Shown here piece by piece: positions 25,551 through 33,228 of a stretch of DNA of 39,593 nt. Origin of the DNA: Acidobacteria bacterium Ga0077534 (GTDB lineage Bacteria; Acidobacteriota; Blastocatellia; Pyrinomonadales; Pyrinomonadaceae); contig LNEI01000031.1 of the NCBI GenBank assembly GCA_001464455.1, positions 1-39,593 of the forward strand, given 5' to 3'. The notes under the pieces are model-generated. The model was not told the origin of the DNA. It worked only from the letters and a program-made list of their open reading frames with translations, and ran no database searches. Position numbers and translations under genes: made by a program. Numbering within the stretch: position 1 is the stretch's first letter; each line of letters opens with the position of its first letter.

Positions 25551-25982
25551 TTACCATCGTCCGCCGCCGCCGTAGCCGCGGTCGTCGCCGTAGTTTCCGC
25601 GGTCGCGATCTCCTCTATCCCGGCCGCCGCCTCCGCCGCCGTAACCGCCGCCTCCGCCATAGCCGCCACCACCGCCGCCGCGTCCGCCGCCGCCGCCGCG
25701 ATAGCCGCCGCCTCCGCCGCCGCTGCGATTGTCTTCACGTGGGCGAGCCTCGTTTACGACGAGATTTCGGCCGTCGTATTCCGAGCCGTTGAACTGTGCG
25801 ATAGCCGCCGTCGCATCGTCGTCCGAAGCCATTTCAACAAATCCAAATCCTCGCGAACGCCCCGTTTCGCGGTCCATCACAACATTGGCCGAATCAACGG
25901 CCCCAGCCGTAGCAAAATGCTCTTGCAGATCTTCGCTCGTCACGCGAAAAGATAGATTACCGACGTAAAGTTTAGTTCCCAT
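25551..25982 (-). CDS. RRM-type RNA-binding protein with Gly-rich tail
   Basis: 143 residues from the ATG of MGTKLYVGNL, with AGGAG 3-7 nt upstream. The single RRM shows RNP2 (LYVGNL, 4-9) and RNP1 (RGFGFVEM, about 44-51), with a normal spacing. From about residue 86 the tail is almost only Gly, Arg, Tyr and Asp (GGGGGGYRGG units), the type found in cyanobacterial and other bacterial RNA-binding proteins. It likely binds single-stranded RNA, perhaps in cold or stress response. A much longer frame upstream in the same reading frame is antisense to the Calx-beta gene and is not used. The Gly-rich tail is itself a triplet-type repeat. Confidence 0.92.
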   Translation of the reverse strand: MGTKLYVGNLSFRVTSEDLQEHFATAGAVDSANVVMDRETGRSRGFGFVEMASDDDATAAIAQFNGSEYDGRNLVVNEARPREDNRSGGGGGGYRGGGGGRGGGGGGYGGGGGYGGGGGGRDRGDRDRGNYGDDRGYGGGGRW

Positions 25983-26381
25983 TTCTCCTGTAATGAAGTC
26001 GATAGAAGAAGCGTAAGGGTAGGTATTGACGGCGGATCTCGATGATCTGACCGTTACTGCAGCGGCGCGTCCCACACAAAAAAATCTACTGCTTCCAAAC
26101 CAATAAAACCTACTCTCAGGACCGAACCGAAAAGCGCCGCATCTAGCAACCGGACGGGGAATATCACGAGATATCAGCGAGAGCCTATAAATACATAGCG
26201 GAATTATGCCCGTATTCACATCATTTACGCAAGGAAATTTTTGCCCTTGCATCGTCGGCGGTGCCTTTTTTTCCTTTAGCGTCAGTTTCTTGACCGCCGA
26301 GCCGATATCGCATAGACTTTCTGCGATCGGCCCCTGCTTCATCTTGTCCGCAGATCTTTCAGACCGGAGGTTGCCTTTCGT
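25983..26381. promoter_or_regulatory. Divergent intergenic region with two hairpins
   Basis: No gene is seen. GCAAGG/CCTTGC (26229-26250) and GCCGAT-CGCA/TGCG-ATCGGC (26301-26331, one 2-nt bulge) can fold. They lie in the leader of the plus-strand Calx-beta gene. GGAGG stands 12 nt before that gene's ATG. The side next to the RRM gene has a leader of unusual length for such genes. Confidence 0.35.
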
Positions 26382-27449
26382 ATGAAGAGCAGATCGACAA
26401 TAGGCGTTTTTTCCCTTCTCTCGCTCGTCCTTGTTGCGGCGTTCTTTCTTGTCGGGCCGGTTCAGCATGCCCAAACTGGGACGCCCAACGTAAATATCGT
26501 TATGATCGCCGGAGCCTTTGAAACCGAGGGCGATTCGGGTGCGATCCAACGCAATTTTTATCTTCGGCGTAGCGACACGTCGAATACATGCACCATCATC
26601 TATCGCTCCGTCGATGGAACGGCCCAGGCCCCTTCGGATTATTCGCCTCTCTCCGGCGTTCTGACATTTCTTCCGGGCGAGCTTGATAAATTCGTACAGG
26701 TGCAGATCGTCGGCGATACGGTGTTCGAGCTGGACGAGCGTTTTCGTTTTGAGATAACCAGTGCGACCGGATGTCAGGCCAATCCGAACTTCCTCGAGGT
26801 AACGATCTATGACAACGACGCTCCCGGTCCGGGCGTTTCTGCGGTATCGCTGTTCTCGCCCGGTCCTGCCGGAGCTGAGGGCAATTTTGGTGTCACCCAG
26901 TACAACTTCTGGATAGACCGCGTGGGCGACCTGACTATGCCTTGTACCGTAAACTATATAACCCGCGACGGGACAGCGTTCGCCCCTGAGGATTACACCG
27001 CTCGCTCCGGAACCTACTCGTTCACCGCCGGCCAAGTCCGGGGCACAATCACGGTGAATGTCATTGCGGATCTTTTCACTGAGATGGACGAGACGTTCTT
27101 TTTCGACATAACCGGTACGACGGGCTGCATTCTTCGAAATCACCGTTCGGTAATGGCCGAGATAATCGATGGCGACATGCCGGGGCCATCGTGCTCCGGT
27201 GGTATCGAAGGCGATGCGAACCTTGATGCCGCGATTCGGGTGAACGACCTGGTGATCATGCGCCGTGCGATCCTCGGGCTTGAACCTGCGGCGCTGCTCG
27301 GCTGCTCGCTTCAGAAGCTCGATATCACGCCCGACTGCGGCGACGGCAGCGTCAACTCCGGCGATGTTACGATACTGCGCCAATGGATCCTGCAAGGCAG
27401 CGTCCAACGCCCCAACTGCGGCCCCATCGGCCCACCGCCACTGTTCTAA
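26382..27449 (+). CDS. Exported Calx-beta protein with C-terminal dockerin-like repeats
   Basis: 355 residues. Signal peptide (SLVLVAAFFLVGPVQHAQ). Two Calx-beta modules follow, at about 38-145 and 155-265, each with the DGTAxAPxDYxxxSGxxxFxxG and ExDExFxFxIT motifs. The last 80 residues have two EF-hand-like dockerin repeats (GDANLDAAIRVNDLVIMRRA and DCGDGSVNSGDVTILRQWIL) with calcium-binding Asp/Asn positions. Calx-beta and dockerin modules both bind calcium. The protein is probably secreted or cell-surface, possibly docking to a partner. Its stop lies 2 nt before a family A palindromic element. Confidence 0.88.
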   Translation: MKSRSTIGVFSLLSLVLVAAFFLVGPVQHAQTGTPNVNIVMIAGAFETEGDSGAIQRNFYLRRSDTSNTCTIIYRSVDGTAQAPSDYSPLSGVLTFLPGELDKFVQVQIVGDTVFELDERFRFEITSATGCQANPNFLEVTIYDNDAPGPGVSAVSLFSPGPAGAEGNFGVTQYNFWIDRVGDLTMPCTVNYITRDGTAFAPEDYTARSGTYSFTAGQVRGTITVNVIADLFTEMDETFFFDITGTTGCILRNHRSVMAEIIDGDMPGPSCSGGIEGDANLDAAIRVNDLVIMRRAILGLEPAALLGCSLQKLDITPDCGDGSVNSGDVTILRQWILQGSVQRPNCGPIGPPPLF

Positions 27450-27450
27450 G

Positions 27451-27589
27451 CCGGGAACGACGGCGCCCTCGCCTGCAAGCGTTCCGCTTCGGGACGCTGA
27501 CGTACTTAGTGATTCGTCAGCTTGGAAAATAACGATCTCTGTCACGCCGGAGGAACCGGCGTTGCAGGCGAGGGCGCCTGCGTTCCCGG
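27451..27589. repeat. Family A palindromic element, copy A1
   Basis: Left end is CGGGAACGACGGCGCCCTCG (one change against the consensus GGAACGCAGGCGCCCTCGCC). Right end is its complement GGCGAGGGCGCCTGCGTTCC. Inside are the hairpins GCGTTCCGCTTCGGGACGC and CGCCGGAGGAACCGGCG. It lies between the convergent Calx-beta and terminase genes. Confidence 0.85.
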
Positions 27590-27618
27590 CTTCAGAGCCC
27601 GCGTTCCTGGCGATCGTC

Positions 27619-30600
27619 TTAAAATACATACAGCCTCCTGTCTTCTCCGCTGCCCATCATTGCCACGGCGACTGAGACGGCGTCGACCTGGTCGTCGTGT
27701 TGGCCGACGGGAAAGCGGATGAGTTCCTCGACGAATTCGTCTATCCACGGGCCGCGGACGAGTTTCAGCTTTCCCTCTTCGGCTCGCGGCGACCATGTCA
27801 GGGCGCGTGTCGTTTTGTCGGCGGTGACGGGCACGAGGCGGAACGGCCAACGCATCAATATCTGCTGGCGGCGGAGTTCTGAGACGATCGCTGCCGCATT
27901 TCCGCTGTTCTCGATGCCGTGCTGCGTGTCGCGCTCCTGCATGATCCGCTCGAAAACGTATCGCCGCTGCTCGGGGTACTCGATCCGCTTGCGAAAACCG
28001 TCGGCGATGTACATCACGCCCATTTCATCGATAGCGACGCGGAAACTCGCGGTGTAGTCGGCGGTGGTTTTGGTCGATATCGCGAGGTCGTATCCGCGAA
28101 ACCACTTGAGGCCCGGCGGAGCTTTGTCGACGATATTTTTGAGCCACTCGCGTTTGAATATCGAGCCCTCAGCCGGGTTCGGCCGCTGCTGATAAAGCGC
28201 CGAAAAGGAGTAGGTGCCAAGCTGATCTTTGAGCTCCAAAAGCTTCGGCACGTCATACCGCGGCGGGCAAAGAGCCTCACCTACGACGCGCCAATCTTGG
28301 GGAGTTGCGAGAGTTTCGGAAGTTGCGGAAGTTGCGGAAGTTGCGGGAGTTTCGGAAGTCGTGGAATTTTCGGAGGTTTTGGAAGTTTTGGAAGTTGGAT
28401 TTTCTGGCGTCGCTGAAGGCGACGAGGATAATAGCCTGGGGTGGGGCCGCTTCGGCGGAACCTCGGGAATAATGGCGATGTTTTCGGCTCCCTGAAGGGG
28501 AGCGACATTGTCATTCAGCCTCGAATACAAACGCGGATAGCCGATGACGCGGGGTTTTGCGACTGGAACGCAGGCGCCCTCGCCTGCAGGCGTTCCGTTT
28601 CGGGACGCCGACGTGCGTGGTGATTGTTCAGGTTGGATAATACCCGGCTCCGGCACGCCGGGGGAACCGGCGTTGCAGCCGAGGGCGGCCGCGTTCCCGG
28701 CATCGGACGGCTTTCCAATACCGTCGCTCCAGGACTCCTCCATTCCCCCGCTCCCCAACTCCTCCATTCCCCCGCTCCCCAACTCCTCCATTCCCCCGCT
28801 CCCCAACTCCTTGATCGCGGGCAGGTTTATGATCTCCCACTTCTCGCCGCCTTCGTTCATTTGCTTTATAAGGCGGCCGGCGAGGTCGTCTTCGTGCCAG
28901 CGGGTTTGGATGAGGACGATCGCACCGTTGGGTTCGAGGCGGGTGTAGAGGTCGTCGGTGTACCAGTCCCAGAGGCGGTTGCGAAAGGTTTCGCTCTCTG
29001 CCTGAGCACGGTTTTTCACCGGGTCGTCGACCATGATCAGATCCGCCCCGAAACCCGTCACACCAGCTCCGACGCCAACCGCCTTTAGCCCGCCACCCGC
29101 CGCCGTGCCCCATTCGGAGACGGTATTGATGGGTTTTGATGAGGTGAAGGGGAACATCTTCAACGGTAAACTCCCCTCCTGGACAGGAGGGGTGGCCCGG
29201 CTTTGCGGGCCGGGGTGGTTGAGGAGGTGGAGGATCGCAATGTGTGAATTAATGTTACTCGTTGCGAGGTTGTCTTCCCCAGTCCGCGAGGCCTCAACCA
29301 CCCCGTCAGCCGAAGCGGCTGCCACCCCTCCTGTCCAGGAGGGGAGTGTTTCTTGATTCCCCTCCTGGACAGGAGGGGTGACCCGGCTTTGCGGGTCGGG
29401 GTGGTTGAGGAGGTGGGGGATCGCAATGTTTGAATTAATGTTACTCGTTGCGAGGTTGTCTTCCCCAGTCCGCGAGGCCTCAACCACCCCGTCAGCCGCG
29501 GCTTTAGCACTGGCCGGGCCTTGACGGCCAGAACCGGCTGCCACCCCTCCTGTCCAGGAGGGGAGTTCGGATTCTAACTCGATCCGTTCGCCGCAGCTTG
29601 AGCAGTGGTCGATGTCACCGACCTCCGACGCGGTGCAGCGCGAGCGGTCGTTGTGGTCGAGCCGGACGGAGTCGACCTTCTCTTCCCTCTTAGCAGCGGC
29701 CGCAGCACGGCACGCGGAGCAGCGGAAACGGACTGGCGATCTCGAGCTATCGCCGGTTCCTCGGGCGTGAGCGCCTGGATCCCCCTCCTGGACAGGAGGG
29801 GTGGCCCGGCTTTGCGGGTCGGGGTGGTTGAGGTCCGCAGGGATTGTGCGAGTTTGTTGCAGCCGGCTTTCGTTCATGTGTGAGTTGCGTGGTGCCGCAA
29901 GTTCATCAACCACCCCGTCAGCCGAAGCGGCTGCCACCCCTCCTGTCCAGGAGAGGAGTTCGCTTACTCGTTCCATCGCGACGTGGTCTGAGATCACTTG
30001 CCTTATCTTTCGCGAGAAGCGGTTGGCGAGGCTTTGGCCGTAGCTGGCGAGGATGATGTTTGTTTCGGGCTTTTGGAGCAGACGCCAGGCGAGGTAGCGG
30101 ACGGTGACGAGTTCGCTCTTGCCATGACGCGGCGGGATGTTGATCATCAGTCGTTTGATCTTGCCGCTCGTAATGCGCTCGAGCGCGTCGTAGATGACCT
30201 GCTGAAATTTCCAGTCCCAATTCATGTTTGGCGAGATATCTTTGAGCCAGTTGACGAAGTCGGGAAAGCCGGGCGGCTCTTCACCTGTAGGTCCGCTCTC
30301 TGCGACTGGAACGCAGGCGCCCTCGCCTGCAGGCGTTCCGCTTCGGGACGCCGACGTGCGTGGCGATTGTTCAAGTTGGGCAATACTATGCTCCGTCAGG
30401 CCGGAGGAACCGGCCTTGCAGGCGGGGGCGCCTGCGATCCCGGCTCTTTCCCATCCAAACTCGCGTATCCACCCCTCGCGGGTGCCGCGGCCTTTTGTGC
30501 GGCGGTAGAGGATGCGGCAGGAGAAATCTTCGAAGCCGAACGAACGCATCGCGGCTTCGATCTTTGGGCCGGACATTCCGCTTTCGTACAGCTGGCGGCA

Positions 30601-30732
30601 GATGTTGACCTTGAGGTGTGAAAGATTCTGCTGTTCGTTCTTGACATTCGTTTGTTCGTTGTATATCATGTGATAGTTGAATGACATTTCCGGCTTCGCG
30701 GCTGACCCGCGAGGCGAAATGGATGCGTACAT
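27619..30732 (-). CDS. Phage-type terminase large subunit, expanded by in-frame repeat elements
   Basis: 1037 residues; relatives of this ATPase/nuclease family are usually about 450-550. AGGG lies 4-7 nt before the first ATG. Genuine parts: an N-terminal HTH-like segment (about 38-95); the ATPase with Walker A NIPPRHGKSE (about 198-207), Walker B ADLIMVDDP and coupling IQTRWHEDDLAGRL; and the nuclease with RGYDLAIS, NSGNAAA and QHDDQVDAVS. Inserted parts: family A at about 97-143 and 678-723; family B at about 259-317, 390-458 and 463-521; an 8-residue repeat ELGSGGME x3 at about 641-665; and a T-S-E/T-S-A tract at about 775-811. A C-x2-C pair (FRCSAC, HCSSCGE) sits between two B copies. No other phage gene is nearby. 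It is either an intact but padded protein or a decaying gene still open. Confidence 0.85.
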   Translation of the reverse strand: MYASISPRGSAAKPEMSFNYHMIYNEQTNVKNEQQNLSHLKVNICRQLYESGMSGPKIEAAMRSFGFEDFSCRILYRRTKGRGTREGWIREFGWERAGIAGAPACKAGSSGLTEHSIAQLEQSPRTSASRSGTPAGEGACVPVAESGPTGEEPPGFPDFVNWLKDISPNMNWDWKFQQVIYDALERITSGKIKRLMINIPPRHGKSELVTVRYLAWRLLQKPETNIILASYGQSLANRFSRKIRQVISDHVAMERVSELLSWTGGVAAASADGVVDELAAPRNSHMNESRLQQTRTIPADLNHPDPQSRATPPVQEGDPGAHARGTGDSSRSPVRFRCSACRAAAAAKREEKVDSVRLDHNDRSRCTASEVGDIDHCSSCGERIELESELPSWTGGVAAGSGRQGPASAKAAADGVVEASRTGEDNLATSNINSNIAIPHLLNHPDPQSRVTPPVQEGNQETLPSWTGGVAAASADGVVEASRTGEDNLATSNINSHIAILHLLNHPGPQSRATPPVQEGSLPLKMFPFTSSKPINTVSEWGTAAGGGLKAVGVGAGVTGFGADLIMVDDPVKNRAQAESETFRNRLWDWYTDDLYTRLEPNGAIVLIQTRWHEDDLAGRLIKQMNEGGEKWEIINLPAIKELGSGGMEELGSGGMEELGSGGMEESWSDGIGKPSDAGNAAALGCNAGSPGVPEPGIIQPEQSPRTSASRNGTPAGEGACVPVAKPRVIGYPRLYSRLNDNVAPLQGAENIAIIPEVPPKRPHPRLLSSSPSATPENPTSKTSKTSENSTTSETPATSATSATSETLATPQDWRVVGEALCPPRYDVPKLLELKDQLGTYSFSALYQQRPNPAEGSIFKREWLKNIVDKAPPGLKWFRGYDLAISTKTTADYTASFRVAIDEMGVMYIADGFRKRIEYPEQRRYVFERIMQERDTQHGIENSGNAAAIVSELRRQQILMRWPFRLVPVTADKTTRALTWSPRAEEGKLKLVRGPWIDEFVEELIRFPVGQHDDQVDAVSVAVAMMGSGEDRRLYVF
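28295..28412. repeat. In-frame 9-bp minisatellite in the terminase gene
   Basis: Plus strand reads GGAAGTTGC repeated with drift (AGTTTCGGA, AGTTTTGGA). On the coding strand it gives Thr/Ser-rich triplets (SATSATSET). The same AGTTGCGG core occurs with period 8 in the non-coding array after dacB. Confidence 0.7.
28564..28699. repeat. Family A palindromic element, copy A2 (inside terminase gene)
   Basis: Ends are GGAACGCAGGCGCCCTCGCC and a slightly diverged complement (GAGGGCGGCCGCGTTCC). Read in the terminase frame it gives CNAGSPGVPE and SPRTSASRNGTPAGEGACVP. Confidence 0.85.
28738..28812. repeat. 24-bp tandem repeat, three units, inside terminase gene
   Basis: Each unit is CTCCATTCCCCCGCTCCCC plus AACTC on the plus strand, encoding ELGSGGME on the minus strand. 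It falls between LPAIKE and the second family A copy, in a loop before the nuclease domain. Confidence 0.85.
29171..29346. repeat. Family B element, copy B5 (inside terminase gene)
   Basis: Standard B ends. The core (ATCGCAATGTGTGAATTAAT) is homologous to B1 and B4. In frame it reads LPSWTGGVAAASADGVVE to NHPGPQSRATPPVQEG. Confidence 0.85.
29359..29565. repeat. Family B element, copy B6 (inside terminase gene)
   Basis: Start 186 bp after B5, joined by the same TGTTTCTTGATT linker as in the dacB array. The right inner hairpin is enlarged by about 33 bp (GGCTTTAGCACTGGCCGG region), a multiple of three, so the frame is kept. Confidence 0.85.
29782..29957. repeat. Family B element, copy B7 (inside terminase gene)
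   Basis: Standard ends with a single change in the right hairpin (CCAGGAGAGG). The core is of another type (TCCGCAGGGATTGTGCGAGT). It begins just after the ATPase segment SDHVAMERVSEL. Confidence 0.85.
30306..30443. repeat. Family A palindromic element, copy A3 (inside terminase gene)
   Basis: Ends GGAACGCAGGCGCCCTCGCC and GGCGGGGGCGCCTGCGATCC. Same orientation and reading frame as A2. It separates the N-terminal HTH-like part from the ATPase domain. Confidence 0.85.
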
Positions 30733-30895
30733 TCAACCCTAGTACAAAGACACTCAAATTGGTAGCCTAAAATGCACAGAATGTACAATAATGCACAGTT
30801 TGCAGCAAAATGCGTGAAATTTTCGCGCACGGCTATCCCGGCACATCACGCGGCTCCCGCGTCGATAAATTCCAACAAAAACACACACTCAAGAC
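30733..30895. promoter_or_regulatory. Divergent promoter region with three short direct repeats
   Basis: AATGCACAG (30771-30779), AATGTACAA (30780-30788) and AATGCACAG (30790-30798) follow each other at 9-10 bp, about one helical turn. They lie between the terminase and the small DNA-binding-like gene, so they may be an operator for one or both. No clear -35/-10 pair was found. Confidence 0.4.
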
Positions 30896-31135
30896 ATGAA
30901 TACCACGCAACGAACATTGGATTTGATCACGCGGCCAAAGCTCCGCCTCTCTGAGGTCGAACGCCTCATCCGCATTAACCGCATCATCGTTCCCCCGCTC
31001 TCACGCCGACGCCTTATCGAAATGTGTGAGGACGGAACCCTCAAGATCGCCCCGAGAAAAGACCCGCGCTCCAGATATCTGGTCTACGAAGACTCATTCC
31101 TGAACTGGGTCCGCTCGCTGGACGAGCCGGCGTAA
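30896..31135 (+). CDS. Small basic protein, possible excisionase/MerR-like DNA-binding domain
   Basis: 79 residues, predicted mostly helical and basic. The stretch SRRRLIEMCEDGTLKIAPRK followed by SRYLVYEDSFLNWVRSL has the layout of helix-turn-helix domains of the excisionase type: a helix, a wing with G-T/L-K, then R-x-Y-L-V and a final helix. It diverges from the terminase gene across a region with short direct repeats. A role in control of that gene is a guess. The ribosome site is weak (CAAGAC). No integrase or other phage genes lie around it. Confidence 0.6.
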   Translation: MNTTQRTLDLITRPKLRLSEVERLIRINRIIVPPLSRRRLIEMCEDGTLKIAPRKDPRSRYLVYEDSFLNWVRSLDEPA

Positions 31136-31138
31136 GGA

Positions 31139-31262
31139 TGCGGAAGCCCGCACGCAGTAAGGGCTCTGTCCGACATTGTGCTACGTTGAACGGGCCTCTC
31201 CCGAACTGCGCCGCAAGATTCTCGGTGCGCAGGAGAGCCCTTACTTCGTGCGGGCTTCTGCA
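31139..31262. repeat. Palindromic element with 25-bp-class ends (family C)
   Basis: The arms GCGGAAGCCCGCACGCAGTA (continuing AGGGCTCT) and GAGAGCCCTTACTTCGTGCG (continuing GGCTTCTGC) are near-perfect inverted copies flanking about 65 bp. It occurs once in the window and begins just after the stop of the small gene. The interior also holds a GCGCCGCAAGATTCTCGGTGCGC stem. Confidence 0.75.
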
Positions 31263-31413
31263 TTGGTGGTTTCTGCATGGGGAGAAAACGAAATTTATTT
31301 CGCCCATCTTTACCGTTCGTGCATCTTAAGGTTTATACTTTACGCTGACTGCGTAGGAACTACCGGCATTCCGTTGGCGTTTGGCGAGGATTTTGGCCAT
31401 GAGATAAAGTGGT

Positions 31414-31481
31414 TGAATTTTTTGCCTCAGCGGGAATATAATTGAGGTAAGAAGTAATAACATTGTTTACCTCGCGAGGAG
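31414..31481 (+). promoter_or_regulatory. Promoter and 5' hairpin of the FG-GAP gene
   Basis: TTGAAT (31414-31419), 18 nt, then TATAAT (31438-31443). Directly after it an inverted repeat GAGGTAA/TTACCTC (31444-31473) ends 2 nt before the GAGGAG ribosome site. It could be an operator at the start of transcription or a translational hairpin. The 170 bp before it hold nothing recognisable. Confidence 0.55.
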
Positions 31482-31488
31482 AATCATC

Positions 31489-33171
31489 ATGAATAGAAGT
31501 TTGAGGCAGGGCAGCTTGCGTGCTTCGGCGGCGAGAATTGTTTTGGCTGGTTTTGTTGCCGGCTCGATGGCTGTTGGCGGTTTGCTGACAGGCACGCTTT
31601 CGACGCCCGAGGCGATAGCGGCCGGATCGGCGGCGAAGATCCGCGGAAACGCGGCTTTGACCGAACTGAAGAAGAATCGGCGCGATGATTCCCTTGTCAG
31701 CAAAAAGCGCAGCGACGACAAGGCCTTGGTAGATATTAACGCAGCAAATGCGGCCTTCTCATTCGGCGGGTCGACCAAGATCCAGGCCGGTGACGGCACG
31801 GCGGGCGACCAGTTCGGCGGCAGCGTAGCGATATCGGGCACGACGGTCATCGTCGGTGCAAATGCCAACGCCGCTACCTCAACACGCAACGGTGCGGCTT
31901 ACATTTACGTGCTCAGCAACGGAACGTGGACGCTCCAGCAGAAGTTAACGCCGGCTGACGGCGAATCAAACGACATTTTCGGTTCGTACGTCGCGATCTC
32001 GGGCGACACGGCCGTCGTCGGGGCATACGGCGACACGGTCGGAACCAACGTGAATCAGGGCTCGATCTACGTTTTTACCCGAACGGGCACGACCTGGACG
32101 CAGCAGCAGAAGATAACTGCCGCTGACGGCGAAGCGAACGACTATTTTGGCCGTGCAGTGGCCATCGCAGGCGACACGATCGTCGTCGGGGCTTCGTCGG
32201 CCGACCTGACGACGAGCATCGATCAGGGAGCCGCTTATGTCTATTTCCGAACCGGGACGACATGGGCTCAGCAGGCAAAACTCACCGCAGGCGACGGAGC
32301 TTCGCTGGATTATTTCGGCGATGCTGTCGCCATCAACGGCGATTCGATCATCGTCGGAGCGACCGAAGACACGACCGGGGCGAACACTCAGCAGGGCTCG
32401 GCATACGTTTTCACGCGAGCGGGCACAACGTGGACGCAGCAGCAGAAGCTGACGGCGGGCGACGCGACGGGATTTGATTACTTTGGTTTCAGCGTTTCGA
32501 TCGACGCAAATACGGCGGTCATCGGGACTTTGCAGGACGTCGGCATCAATTTCCAACAGGGTTCGGCATATGTTTTCACCCGCTCGGGTACGACCTGGAC
32601 GCAGCAGCAGAAGCTGACCGCAGCGGACGGAGCCGCAGGCGACTCATTCGGTAACGCTGTCCACGTTCTCGGTGACACGATCATGGTCGGAGCCGCGGGC
32701 GACACCAACGGTGCAAACATGCGACAGGGCTCGGCTTACACTTTTGGCCGCAGCGGAACCGTCTGGACCGAATCGCAGAAGCTGGTTGCGGCTGACGGCG
32801 GTGTCGACGATTCGTTCGGAGCGGGCGTTGCGTTCACGCAAAACAACGCGGTGGTCGGCTCGATCGGTGACACGATCGGATCGAACTCGCTGCAGGGTTC
32901 TGCGTACATATTCTCATCCGATGTCAGCATTTCCGGCCGCGTCACGACCCCAACCGGTCAAAATCTGCGAAACGTGGTCGTTTCGCTCATCGATTCCGCA
33001 GGCGTCCGCCGCACCGCGACGACCAGTTCATTCGGGCTCTACTCGTTCGACGGCGTCCGCACCGGCGATACCTACACGATGACCGTTTCATCAAAACGCT
33101 ACCGCTTCACGCCAAAGGTCCTGCCGGTCGATTCTAACCTGACAGGCGTCGACTTTGTCGGACTGGAATAA
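31489..33171 (+). CDS. Exported FG-GAP/integrin-alpha-like propeller protein with C-terminal beta module
   Basis: 560 residues. The N-terminus has a long signal-like segment (IVLAGFVAGSMAVGGLLTGT). Residues about 95-480 are seven or so blades of about 52 residues with the pattern ADGxxxDxFGxxVAIxGDTxVVGAxxDTxGxNxxQGSAYVFTRxGxTWTQQQKL, the FG-GAP type seen in integrin-like propellers. The last 81 residues (SISGRVTTPTG to DFVGLE) are the same module that ends the di-haem peroxidase at 20593, about 65 percent identical by eye and without gaps. GAGGAG precedes the ATG. Probably secreted or surface-bound, with no enzymatic motif. Confidence 0.9.
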   Translation: MNRSLRQGSLRASAARIVLAGFVAGSMAVGGLLTGTLSTPEAIAAGSAAKIRGNAALTELKKNRRDDSLVSKKRSDDKALVDINAANAAFSFGGSTKIQAGDGTAGDQFGGSVAISGTTVIVGANANAATSTRNGAAYIYVLSNGTWTLQQKLTPADGESNDIFGSYVAISGDTAVVGAYGDTVGTNVNQGSIYVFTRTGTTWTQQQKITAADGEANDYFGRAVAIAGDTIVVGASSADLTTSIDQGAAYVYFRTGTTWAQQAKLTAGDGASLDYFGDAVAINGDSIIVGATEDTTGANTQQGSAYVFTRAGTTWTQQQKLTAGDATGFDYFGFSVSIDANTAVIGTLQDVGINFQQGSAYVFTRSGTTWTQQQKLTAADGAAGDSFGNAVHVLGDTIMVGAAGDTNGANMRQGSAYTFGRSGTVWTESQKLVAADGGVDDSFGAGVAFTQNNAVVGSIGDTIGSNSLQGSAYIFSSDVSISGRVTTPTGQNLRNVVVSLIDSAGVRRTATTSSFGLYSFDGVRTGDTYTMTVSSKRYRFTPKVLPVDSNLTGVDFVGLE

Positions 33172-33192
33172 CCTCACTCATAATTGGCAATT

Positions 33193-33225
33193 AAAAAAAG
33201 GCGGCTCTTCGGAGCTGCCTTTTTT
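33193..33225. terminator. Strong bidirectional terminator
   Basis: AAAAAGGCGGCTC, a TTCG loop, then GAGCTGCCTTTTTT, about 20 bp after the FG-GAP stop. A-runs and T-runs on both sides allow it to work in both directions, also serving the minus-strand membrane protein gene. Confidence 0.85.
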
Positions 33226-33228
33226 ATC

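Noticed and set aside
25983-27629. Upstream extension of the RRM gene to 692 codons
   Set aside because: The extension is antisense to the Calx-beta gene and begins in a family A element. The ATG at 25982 has an AGGAG site and gives a complete RRM.
27619-31135. Complete prophage around the terminase
   Set aside because: No portal, capsid, tail, lysis or integrase genes; neighbours are ordinary chromosomal genes.
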